Positions 7,226 to 12,885 of a stretch of 14,881 nucleotides of DNA are shown piece by piece; position 1 is the first letter of the stretch; each line of letters begins with the position of its first letter. Source of the DNA: an uncultured bacterium (lineage in GTDB: Bacteria > Patescibacteriota > CALEFQ01). Both the position numbers and the translations under genes were made by a program. The stretch covers positions 1-14,881 of the forward strand of contig CALEFQ010000094.1 in assembly GCA_937877125.1 (NCBI GenBank), written 5' to 3'. The notes beneath the pieces were generated by a model, which had not been told where the DNA came from, made no database searches, and saw only the letters and a program-made list of their open reading frames with translations.

Positions 7226-8026
7226 CTATCGGCGATCATCCCCGAAAAACTCATAGTAAGACAAGACCGCACAGGCCCCGAGAATACACCAGAAAATAAA
7301 TTCTTCCAGGGGCATTGCCAGCCCGCCGAAAGACATCCACCCGATAAAGTTTTCACCAGGGAAAGTCCAGGTACCCAGATAAAGAGCCGTCAATTCATAC
7401 ATCAAGGTCAAACAGAAAAAATAAACAGTCGCTTTTATGTATTTCGAAAGAAGCCTCGGGAAAAACCCCAGCATCGTGATCAGCGGAATCACCACGGCAA
7501 CCAAACCGATCCAAAAATAAGCATAAGGAACCTGTAAGAAATCCGGACGAGTCAGTAAAACCAGCAAAAAAGCCGCCACCGCCAAAACAAGCACCCAGGC
7601 AAAATATTTGACCCGCCGATCCAATTTTTGGTCTTCTTCATGATCAATAAAATACTCGTAGTAACTGATCGTGCAAAAGACATACAAAAATCCCCAAAGA
7701 AAATCTTCCAGGGGGATTAGATCAAATAAACGCCAAGGCAAGATTGAATTCGGCATCCACCAAGACAGATCGCGCAGCGCGACATAATCGATAATCAGAG
7801 TGAACGGGATAGAAAAAATCAGCGAAAAAAGCAAAGTTTTAGGGATCTGGTGAGGCTGACGCCAAGAAAGCCAAAAAGACGGAATCCCAAAAAACAGCAA
7901 AGTTGATACCAGGAAGTTTACATCGAGCCATAAAGACAGCCCCACCGCCAAGGCAGGGAAAACAATCAACAAGACGACATCAATCTTAGTGGGATTTTTC
8001 TTGGTGGCCGGTTGAGGTGTTTTCAT
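7226..8026 (-). CDS. Lycopene cyclase domain-containing membrane protein (CrtYc/CrtYd-like tandem)
   Basis: This 266-residue, very hydrophobic protein has about 7-8 predicted membrane segments. It contains two copies of the lycopene cyclase domain pattern: IPLEDFLWGFLYVF...SYYEYF (104-126) and MPLEEFIFWCILG...SYYEFF (238-261). Each carries the P-x-E-[DE] acidic pair (105-108 and 239-242) known in the heterodimeric CrtYc/CrtYd and fused cyclases. In those enzymes the domain cyclises linear carotenoid ends in the membrane. No phytoene synthase, desaturase or rhodopsin gene is in the window, so the substrate is uncertain; it may act on an acquired isoprenoid or a different lipid. The ATG at 8026 gives a 41-nt overlap with the pyrophosphatase gene, suggesting coupled translation. 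TAG stop. Domain call good, reaction uncertain. Confidence 0.8.
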   Translation of the reverse strand: MKTPQPATKKNPTKIDVVLLIVFPALAVGLSLWLDVNFLVSTLLFFGIPSFWLSWRQPHQIPKTLLFSLIFSIPFTLIIDYVALRDLSWWMPNSILPWRLFDLIPLEDFLWGFLYVFCTISYYEYFIDHEEDQKLDRRVKYFAWVLVLAVAAFLLVLLTRPDFLQVPYAYFWIGLVAVVIPLITMLGFFPRLLSKYIKATVYFFCLTLMYELTALYLGTWTFPGENFIGWMSFGGLAMPLEEFIFWCILGACAVLSYYEFFGDDRR

Positions 8027-8384
8027 GAATTTTTATTTCGTTTTTGAAATACTTTTCCTGAAATTCTATTTTTTTACTGATTTCCTCGGCGGTAAAATTT
8101 TGCCCGGCGGCGGCCACCACCAGTTTGTCTTCATTGTCATCAAACCGCCGGACGACCGCGATCACCCGCCCCGAAAAAGCCTTTAGCGGACTCTTTACTC
8201 CTAGCACATAGGCGTCAATTTCTTCCCCGTCCGCCGCTTTGGTCCCGGGGAGAAAACCATAATTGACTTGATAAACCAGATCGGGATAATCAGGATGGCG
8301 ACTGCCTAAGGGGCGGTCAATTACCACTTTCACCTCTTTACCAAAATAATCCTCCCCGCGGATCGGCTTGACCGGTTTAATCAT
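7986..8384 (-). CDS. Inorganic pyrophosphatase-like protein, short divergent form
   Basis: It probably hydrolyses pyrophosphate to phosphate in the cytoplasm, pulling biosynthetic reactions forward. It has 132 residues against about 160-180 for typical family I enzymes. Recognisable are VIDRPLGSRHPDYP (21-34), YGFLPGT (42-48) and DGEEIDAYVLG (52-62). The last corresponds to the family metal-binding signature D-[SGDN]-D-[PE]-x-D, with Asp52 and Asp57 kept but the middle Asp replaced by Glu54. The C-terminus (112-132) is polar and overlaps the next gene. ATG at 8384; no Shine-Dalgarno is seen. The start region overlaps a predicted plus-strand promoter (8368-8395). Family assignment is good; activity is likely but not certain given the shortened length and altered motif. 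Confidence 0.75.
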   Translation of the reverse strand: MIKPVKPIRGEDYFGKEVKVVIDRPLGSRHPDYPDLVYQVNYGFLPGTKAADGEEIDAYVLGVKSPLKAFSGRVIAVVRRFDDNEDKLVVAAAGQNFTAEEISKKIEFQEKYFKNEIKIHENTSTGHQEKSH

Positions 8385-8395
8385 AATGATACTAT
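8368..8395 (+). promoter_or_regulatory. Predicted plus-strand promoter for ncRNA candidate 1
   Basis: TTGACC (8368-8373) and TACTAT (8390-8395) are separated by 16 nt, with a TG extended -10 at 8388-8389. The start would fall near 8402, exactly where the first RNA stem begins. It overlaps the 5' end of the oppositely oriented pyrophosphatase gene. Confidence 0.5.
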
Positions 8396-8401
8396 TAATT
8401 T

Positions 8402-8545
8402 ATTCGCGCGGACAGGAGACTGGCCAACCTATCTGCCTCTCCGCCAGGAGGGACGCGAATCTGGCCGCCGCAAGAGTCGGGGGATCAAGTAGTGACGAGC
8501 GAACGATCTGAGCAAATCCCTGACACTATCTTGCGGCTTTTTTTT
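8402..8545 (+). ncRNA. Candidate structured ncRNA 1 (~144 nt) with own promoter and terminator
   Basis: This is an RNA predicted from structure, not from a family I know. Domain 1 is closed by ATTCGCG (8402-8408) pairing with CGCGAAT (8454-8460) and contains a hairpin CTCTCC-GCCA-GGAGGG (8437-8452). Domain 2 is closed by a perfect 9-bp stem GCCGCAAGA (8467-8475)/TCTTGCGGC (8529-8537). Inside it GTC/GAC and GGGAT/ATCCC pair, giving a nested arm. Eight T residues follow directly (8538-8545), as at an intrinsic terminator. The plus direction is set by the T-run and by the promoter just upstream. It lacks the conserved cores of SRP RNA, tmRNA and RNase P RNA. A dispersed repeat or transposon-linked RNA is an alternative, since the REP/RAYT element is next to it. 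Confidence 0.5.
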
Positions 8546-8655
8546 ATTTGAGGTGAATTTATCCTTTTTAGCCGGTGCCGCGATTGAGAACTTCCCGAAA
8601 GAATCATAGTAGGCTGAATTTTTACAACTGTTTTCCCTGGATTTATCCTTTTGTA
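8546..8655. other. Gene-free stretch between ncRNA candidate 1 and the first REP
   Basis: No credible gene is seen. The only oddity is a near-direct repeat of ATTTATCCTTTT at about 8558 and 8641. The minus strand is open from a TTG inside the REP to 8429, but this reading crosses the ncRNA and has no Shine-Dalgarno, ATG start or known motif. Confidence 0.4.
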
Positions 8656-8671
8656 CCCCGCTAAAGCGGGG
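8656..8671. repeat. REP palindrome A
   Basis: CCCCGCTAAAGCGGGG: 7-bp arms around AA, followed by CAAGGGA. Same orientation as copy C (9226-9241). Confidence 0.8.
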
Positions 8672-8690
8672 CAAGGGACTGATTTCCTAG

Positions 8691-8706
8691 CCCCGCTTTA
8701 GCGGGG
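8691..8706. repeat. REP palindrome B, supplies the RAYT stop codon
   Basis: CCCCGCTTTAGCGGGG is the reverse complement of copy A, 19 nt away, so A and B form an inverted pair. On the minus strand it reads CCC CGC TAA, so the transposase frame stops at the centre of the hairpin. Confidence 0.8.
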
Positions 8707-9207
8707 TATTTCTAACGGCAGATTAATCACATCGCTCACCAGTAATTCAGCACTCTCGGCACCATACCTTTTCACGATCGCAACATAACTGCTAAATCTG
8801 TAATTCCTAAGTTCCTGGAAGGATTTAACTAATCCATGCTTCAATGGATTTCCGGCAACATATCCAGCCATCAATCGAACCGATTGAACACTACTACCGT
8901 ATCGGAACCAATGATTACCCCAGACTCTTCCGTTTCGCCTCATAATTTTATTTATAAAGAAAGAACTCGCCCCGTTTATCTGACCGACTACTTTTTTACG
9001 GCACAAACCGTTTCTTAGGTAAAACAAAAGATGGTAATGATCGTCTAGAATAGCGTAAGCCAGGACATTCAAATTGAATTTCTGGCTAGCTTTCAGGATC
9101 TGCTGGTATAAAATGTTTTTACATTCGCCAGATTTGAGATAAGGCCATCTTTCGAAAGTGCTGCACGTCAAAAAATGATAAGCATCATGTAAAATAAGCT
9201 TTGGCAT
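8698..9207 (-). CDS. REP-associated tyrosine transposase (RAYT, Y1/HUH family)
   Basis: A single-strand DNA nuclease of the TnpA/IS200-like HUH superfamily that in other bacteria acts on REP hairpins. From the ATG at 9207 it has 169 residues, normal for RAYTs. Visible are the N-terminal strand YHFLTCSTFERWPYL (10-24), the HUH motif DDHYHLLFY with His57 and His59, and the C-terminal signature YVAGNPLKHGLV...YRFSSY (116-141) holding the likely catalytic Tyr116. The start is fixed by a strong Shine-Dalgarno, GGGAGGG, 3 nt upstream; the open frame extends to TTG at 9252, but that would translate through REP C. It is the only gene here besides murB with a clear Shine-Dalgarno, consistent with recent arrival (inference). 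The stop lies inside REP B. All catalytic motifs look intact, so it may be active. Confidence 0.88.
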   Translation of the reverse strand: MPKLILHDAYHFLTCSTFERWPYLKSGECKNILYQQILKASQKFNLNVLAYAILDDHYHLLFYLRNGLCRKKVVGQINGASSFFINKIMRRNGRVWGNHWFRYGSSVQSVRLMAGYVAGNPLKHGLVKSFQELRNYRFSSYVAIVKRYGAESAELLVSDVINLPLEIPR

Positions 9208-9225
9208 ATACCCTCCCGTCATGAT

Positions 9226-9241
9226 CCCCGCTAAAGCGGGG
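9226..9241. repeat. REP palindrome C
   Basis: CCCCGCTAAAGCGGGG, identical to copy A and in the same orientation, followed by TAAGGAATC. It lies between the secA stop (9256) and the RAYT start, where its hairpin would also form the 3' end of the secA message. Confidence 0.8.
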
Positions 9242-9255
9242 TAAGGAATCAAATT

Positions 9256-11919
9256 TTACATCCCGTGGCACTTTTTGTATTTTTTGCCTGACCCGCACGG
9301 ACAGGGATCATTGCGCCCGATTTGCTCTTTCTTTTTTGGTTTCGACTGGCTGGTTTTCGAAGCATCGCCGCCCGAAGTCATTTTCTGCGCGCTTTCCATC
9401 GGGAGAGGCTTTTTCACTTCCACTTTTACTTTGTAAATCGTATAAACAACTTGCTTTTGGACATTGGCCTGCAGTTCTTCAAAATAACGATAACCTTCCC
9501 GCTTATACTCGACCAAAGGATCGCGCTGGCCGTAACCGCGCAGTCCAATCCCCTCGCGCAATGATTGCATCGCGTCCAAATGCTCGATCCAGAGCATGTC
9601 AATCGACCGCAGTAAAATCGCCCGCTCGATCTGGCGCATCGTTGGGAAACCGATCTCTTTTTCCTTGCGGTCATAGGCCGCTTTCGCCAAGCCCAATATA
9701 TACTCTTTCATTTCCGATCGGGCCGCGTCATCTTGCGCTTCGGTGCCCGCTTTATCGGCAATCGCCTCGAGCTTCGGCCGAAAATCGCTCGGGATGGGGA
9801 AAATCGTATTACAAACTTCCATAATCTCTTCCACGTCCCAATCACCTTCCACTTCCGTCCGGGTCTTGTCGGCAACGACAGTGGCGATTTCCTTGGCTAC
9901 CATCTCTCCCACCCGCTCCCGCAAAGTCTTTACCTCTGGATATGGCAATTCTTCAGCTGTTAATTTTACGTTTTGCGTTTTGCGTTTTGCGTTTTCCCAC
10001 GCCTCCAATATCTCCCGCCGCTTCTTATACATTATTTCGCGGTGCTTGTTCATCACGTTATCGTATTCCAGCACGTAGCGGCGAATATCAAAATTATGAC
10101 CTTCCACCTTTTTCTGGGCACCTTCAATTTGCTTGGAAATAATACTGCTCTCAATCGGCTGATCCTCGGGAACTTTCAGCGTCTCCATGATCGCTTTGAG
10201 TCGGTCCGATCCGAACATGCGCATCAGATCGTCATCCATGGAAACATAAAATTGCGACGATCCCGGATCACCCTGCCGGCCGCTCCGGCCGCGCAACTGG
10301 TTGTCGATCCGACGCGCTTCGTGGCGCTCGGTTCCCAACACATGCAAGCCACCCAAGTCCACTACGCCCGGCCCAAGCTTGATGTCGGTCCCGCGGCCGG
10401 CCATGTTGGTGGCAATCGTGATCGCCCCTTTCTGCCCAGCTTTGGCAATAATTTTCGCTTCGCGCTCATGCTGCTTGGCGTTCAAAACTTCGTGGGGAAC
10501 GCCCGCACGCCTCAACATGCCGCTTAGGACTTCTGATTTTTGGATGGCAATCGTCCCGACCAAAACCGGTTGGCCTTTGGCATGCAAACTTTTTAATTCT
10601 TCCACCACCGCCTTAAATTTTCCGGTTTCGTTTTTATAAATCTTGTCCGCCATGTCCCGGCGCACCATCGGCCGGTTGGTAGGTATGATATCGACATCCA
10701 AATTATAGACTTTTTGGAATTCTTCTTCCTGCGTCTTGGCCGTGCCGGTCATCCCGGCCAGCTTTTTATAAAGGCGAAAGTAATTCTGGAAAGTAATCGT
10801 GGCCAGAGTCTTGCTTTCCTTCTGGACGGAGACGCCCTCTTTGGCTTCAATCGCCTGGTGCAAACCTTCGGAATAACGGCGGCCCGGCATCAGCCGGCCG
10901 GTGAATTGATCAACAATGATCACTTCACCTTCTTTGACCACGTAATCCCGATCGCGCTTAAACAAAGAGTGGGCCTTGAGCGCTTGCTCCAAGTGATGGA
11001 CATAGGCCACCCCTTTCTCGTTATAAATATTGCTCGTCCCCAGCATCTTTTCCAGCTCGTCCATGCCGGCATCGGTCAAAAAAGCCGCCTTTTCCTTCTC
11101 ATCGACGTTATAGTGCACATTTTCCTTTAGGCGCGGAATCATCGAAGCGAATTGGCTGTACATTTTGCCTGATTCTTCATCCGGCGCGGAAATAATCAAA
11201 GGCGTGCGCGCCTCGTCAATCAGGATGCTGTCCACTTCATCGACGATAGCGTAATACAATTCGCGTTGGGTCTTTTGGCCCAGTTCATAAACCATGTTAT
11301 CGCGCAGGTAATCAAACCCAAACTCGTTGTTCGTGCCGTAAGTGATGTCGCAGTTATAAGCCGCTTTCTTTTCCGCCGGCGTTTGTTCATGTAGGGTGGA
11401 ACCGACGGTCAACCCCAAAAATTTATAAACCAAGCCCATCCAGGCGGCATCGCGCGCCGCCAGGTACTCATTGACCGTGACTACGTGCACCCCGTGCCCG
11501 GCCAGCGCATTGAGGTAAATCGGCAGGGTCGCGACCAAGGTCTTGCCTTCGCCGGTTTTCATTTCGGCGATCCGCCCATGGTGCAAAACCATCCCGCCGA
11601 TCAGCTGGACGTCAAAAGGCACCATCTGCCATTTTTCCTTGATGCCAGCAATTTCATACTCCGTGCCTTTCAATCTCTTACAGGCATTTTTGACGGCAGC
11701 AAAAGCTTCCGGCAAAATCGCCTCAAGCTGTTTTTTCTCTTCCGCTAGGTTTTTTAGTCCCTTGAATTTGGCCTGCCACTCTTTGGTTTTGGCACGGAGC
11801 TGATCATCGGTCAGTTTATCAAAAGACCGATCAAATTCATTGACCCGCTCAACAATTGGTGCGTATTTCTTGGCAATTTTCGTCTCGCTGTCACCGAAAA
11901 ACTTTGTAAAAAAAGACAT
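9256..11919 (-). CDS. secA: Preprotein translocase ATPase SecA
   Basis: SecA is the cytoplasmic ATPase motor that pushes unfolded preproteins through SecYEG. The 887-residue frame is complete. It shows the Walker A motif TGEGKT (122-127), DEVD (227-230) followed by SILIDEARTPLIIS, the second nucleotide-binding domain (ATNMAGRGTDI; QLRGRSGRQGDPG), and a C-terminal zinc-binding tail with the CPCGSGKKYKKCH pattern used for SecB/ribosome contact. An unusual feature is a low-complexity in-frame insert at about residues 642-650, encoded by tandem AAAACGC heptamers, in the helical scaffold region. ATG at 11919; no Shine-Dalgarno. A promoter is visible at 11945-11973. The TAA stop is followed by REP C and the RAYT gene. 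It is partner to the secD at the other end of the window. Confidence 0.98.
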   Translation of the reverse strand: MSFFTKFFGDSETKIAKKYAPIVERVNEFDRSFDKLTDDQLRAKTKEWQAKFKGLKNLAEEKKQLEAILPEAFAAVKNACKRLKGTEYEIAGIKEKWQMVPFDVQLIGGMVLHHGRIAEMKTGEGKTLVATLPIYLNALAGHGVHVVTVNEYLAARDAAWMGLVYKFLGLTVGSTLHEQTPAEKKAAYNCDITYGTNNEFGFDYLRDNMVYELGQKTQRELYYAIVDEVDSILIDEARTPLIISAPDEESGKMYSQFASMIPRLKENVHYNVDEKEKAAFLTDAGMDELEKMLGTSNIYNEKGVAYVHHLEQALKAHSLFKRDRDYVVKEGEVIIVDQFTGRLMPGRRYSEGLHQAIEAKEGVSVQKESKTLATITFQNYFRLYKKLAGMTGTAKTQEEEFQKVYNLDVDIIPTNRPMVRRDMADKIYKNETGKFKAVVEELKSLHAKGQPVLVGTIAIQKSEVLSGMLRRAGVPHEVLNAKQHEREAKIIAKAGQKGAITIATNMAGRGTDIKLGPGVVDLGGLHVLGTERHEARRIDNQLRGRSGRQGDPGSSQFYVSMDDDLMRMFGSDRLKAIMETLKVPEDQPIESSIISKQIEGAQKKVEGHNFDIRRYVLEYDNVMNKHREIMYKKRREILEAWENAKRKTQNVKLTAEELPYPEVKTLRERVGEMVAKEIATVVADKTRTEVEGDWDVEEIMEVCNTIFPIPSDFRPKLEAIADKAGTEAQDDAARSEMKEYILGLAKAAYDRKEKEIGFPTMRQIERAILLRSIDMLWIEHLDAMQSLREGIGLRGYGQRDPLVEYKREGYRYFEELQANVQKQVVYTIYKVKVEVKKPLPMESAQKMTSGGDASKTSQSKPKKKEQIGRNDPCPCGSGKKYKKCHGM
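9970..9995. repeat. Heptamer microsatellite inside secA
   Basis: GTTTTGC is repeated three full times plus GTTTT (9970-9976, 9977-9983, 9984-9990, 9991-9995); AAAACGC on the coding strand. It encodes the Lys/Arg/Asn/Gln-rich residues 642-650 of SecA. The unit has the same A4-NNN form as the intergenic AAAAGTC repeats. Confidence 0.85.
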
Positions 11920-11944
11920 AAATTAGTATTCTTAAAACAGAGTT

Positions 11945-11973
11945 AGTTTAGCATTATCAGACCCGGCGATCAA
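11945..11973 (-). promoter_or_regulatory. Predicted secA promoter
   Basis: Minus strand TTGATC (11973-11968) and TAAACT (11950-11945) are 17 nt apart, each matching the sigma-70 consensus at 4 of 6 positions. They lie about 26 nt upstream of the secA ATG. Confidence 0.4.
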
Positions 11974-12011
11974 GAGAAAAACCGGCAATACGGCAGGTCC
12001 ATCCGCCAACC

Positions 12012-12040
12012 TTGACAAATAGATTTAAATATACTAATAT
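12012..12040 (+). promoter_or_regulatory. Strong plus-strand promoter of ncRNA candidate 2
   Basis: TTGACA (12012-12017, perfect -35) and TAATAT (12035-12040) have the ideal 17-nt spacing. The predicted start, near 12047-12048, coincides with the first paired base of the RNA. It is the best sigma-70 promoter I see in the window, and no plus-strand protein gene lies downstream. Confidence 0.75.
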
Positions 12041-12047
12041 GAATTTT

Positions 12048-12208
12048 GCCTTCAGCCAGCTTGTCGTTTGCACCAAATCAAGCCTGAAGGCATCTCGGGC
12101 GCGGAAACTGAAAAAACTCCCTGATAAGCGGTGGGGCACCTGGTAACCAGACACCTTTCGGGGGACCTCCTTTCTAGTGGCATATCAGTTTCCGTGCCCC
12201 TTTTTTTT
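12048..12208 (+). ncRNA. Candidate structured ncRNA 2 (~160 nt, possibly 6S-like)
   Basis: It begins with a hairpin: GCCTTCAG (12048-12055)/CTGAAGGC (12084-12091), extended by GCTTG/CAAGC after a CCA bulge. Then comes a long rod closed by a 15-bp stem, GGGCGCGGAAACTGA (12097-12111) with 12185-12199, containing one G-U. Inside are further short hairpins such as CTGGTAACCAG, with unpaired stretches on both sides. The closing stem ends in GCCCC plus eight T (12201-12208), an intrinsic terminator. Size, strong promoter and closed rod with an internal bubble recall 6S RNA, but the 5' hairpin does not, and I cannot recognise conserved sequence. SRP RNA (no GGAA-loop core), tmRNA and RNase P RNA are not supported. 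It lies divergent from secA and convergent with the NUDIX gene. Confidence 0.6.
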
Positions 12209-12209
12209 C

Positions 12210-12237
12210 AAAAAAGGGGAGTGATTTCCGCTTCCCC
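12210..12237 (-). terminator. Minus-strand intrinsic terminator (distal)
   Basis: On the minus strand GGGGA, 12 nt, TCCCC and then TTTTTT. It is the second of two similarly built terminators downstream of the NUDIX gene. It also stops minus-strand transcription from entering the ncRNA 2 locus. Confidence 0.5.
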
Positions 12238-12253
12238 ATCCAGCTAATAAATT

Positions 12254-12279
12254 ATCCGATCAGAGCATCGGATTTTTTT
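12254..12279 (+). terminator. Plus-strand intrinsic terminator
   Basis: ATCCGAT (12254-12260), loop CAGAGC, ATCGGAT (12267-12273), then six more T. It backs up the terminator at the end of ncRNA 2. Confidence 0.6.
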
Positions 12280-12290
12280 ATTGCGCAAAC

Positions 12291-12318
12291 AAAAAAGGGG
12301 ATCAACCGACCTCTCCCC
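12291..12318 (-). terminator. Minus-strand intrinsic terminator after the NUDIX gene
   Basis: On the minus strand GGGGA (12318-12314), 12 nt, TCCCC (12301-12297), then TTTTTT. It lies about 30 nt past the NUDIX stop. Confidence 0.55.
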
Positions 12319-12347
12319 TGCCAGAATATTTACGAACTTGAAATTAA

Positions 12348-12839
12348 TTATTCAAAGCTCTCGGTAATTTTAATTCGCTTGGTCTTCAGGCTCTCCCCCT
12401 TTCCCGCAAAAACAAACTCGGCGCGCATTTTCTGTCCCGCCAAAATCGCGGGCAGCCAATACGGATCATCAATCCACATTTTTTCGAAGGGCAGTTTCTT
12501 GGCGGCAAACCACTGCGGACGCATTTCTTCCGTTTCTTGTATTTCGCCGGTCGCTGTCCGTCCGACAAAAACATGAATTTCCTGGTCCCAGCTTTTTTGC
12601 TTAGGGACATCAGGGAAAGTAAAAGTCAATACCGCCATCTTTTTCAGGTCCCGGGGCGTGATTCCAATTTCTTCCCGGGCTTCTCTAATCGCCGCCTGCT
12701 CAACAGTTTCTGCCTCTTTAACTTTTCCGCCACAGCCATTCCATTTACCCTGCCCAAACCCCCGTTTTTTCATGGCCAGCAACACTTCCAAATCATCGCC
12801 TTCCCCTCGGATCAAAAAATACAGCGTCCCCTTCCTCAT
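12348..12839 (-). CDS. MTH1-like NUDIX hydrolase (oxidised purine nucleoside triphosphatase)
   Basis: It probably cleans the nucleotide pool by hydrolysing 8-oxo-dGTP or similar oxidised purine triphosphates to monophosphates. It has 163 residues, close to human MTH1 (156). The Nudix box G38-x5-E44-x7-RE-x2-EE-x-G59-I is intact (EAREEIGI end). Residues 121-128, MWIDDPYW, match the MTH1 base-recognition segment MWPDDSYW, including Trp122 and the two Asp that read the oxidised base. KWNGCGGKV (32-40) matches MTH1 WNGFGGKV. This points to the MTH1 subfamily rather than a generic Nudix enzyme. ATG at 12839, with AAGG directly before it, too close to act as a normal Shine-Dalgarno. It is followed by a terminator at 12291-12318. 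It lies 46 nt after the hpf stop, across an AT-rich repeat. Confidence 0.88.
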   Translation of the reverse strand: MRKGTLYFLIRGEGDDLEVLLAMKKRGFGQGKWNGCGGKVKEAETVEQAAIREAREEIGITPRDLKKMAVLTFTFPDVPKQKSWDQEIHVFVGRTATGEIQETEEMRPQWFAAKKLPFEKMWIDDPYWLPAILAGQKMRAEFVFAGKGESLKTKRIKITESFE

Positions 12840-12841
12840 TC

Positions 12842-12885
12842 CTTAAATCTTAATATTTTAATTTCTTAATATCTTATTAATACTC
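12842..12885. repeat. AT-rich TTAAATC/TTAATTTC repeat, copy 2
   Basis: It fills the gap between the hpf stop and the NUDIX start. Bases 12842-12869 match 2429-2456 at 27 of 28 positions, and both are followed by an ACTCTTAC-like string reaching the neighbouring stop codon. Confidence 0.65.

Larger units (their letters stand above)
8653..9245 (-). mobile_element. REP/RAYT element: transposase gene bracketed by REP palindromes
   Basis: One RAYT gene has two REP-like palindromes at its 3' end, inverted relative to each other (8656-8671 and 8691-8706), and one at its 5' end (9226-9241). All share the same 16-nt core with 7-bp arms. This is the usual layout of REP-associated tyrosine transposases, which are thought to move or copy their flanking REPs. 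The element sits between secA and the pyrophosphatase gene. Confidence 0.75.

Noticed and set aside
8429..8674. 81-codon minus-strand open frame between the RAYT and the pyrophosphatase gene
   Set aside because: Its only start is a TTG inside REP A, it has no Shine-Dalgarno, its product is Arg/Lys/Ser-rich with no motif, and it runs antisense through the better-supported ncRNA 1.
8385..8697. tRNA gene in the gene-free intervals
   Set aside because: No cloverleaf with a TTCGA-type T-loop and acceptor pairing is seen in 8385-8697 or 11920-12347.
9208..9252. Longer RAYT start at TTG 9252
   Set aside because: It would translate REP C and bypass the strong GGGAGGG ribosome-binding site before the ATG at 9207.
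9336..10639. Long plus-strand open frames across secA (for example 9336-9824, 9973-10527 and 10301-10639)
   Set aside because: These are antisense shadows of secA with no recognisable domains; secA itself is unequivocal on the minus strand.
11957..12154. 65-codon minus-strand frame upstream of secA
   Set aside because: It crosses the secA promoter and is antisense to ncRNA 2; no motif or ribosome-binding site.
12048..12208. ncRNA 2 as SRP RNA, tmRNA or RNase P RNA
   Set aside because: I could not find the SRP GGAA-loop core, a tmRNA tRNA-like end with CCA, or the conserved RNase P P4 core.
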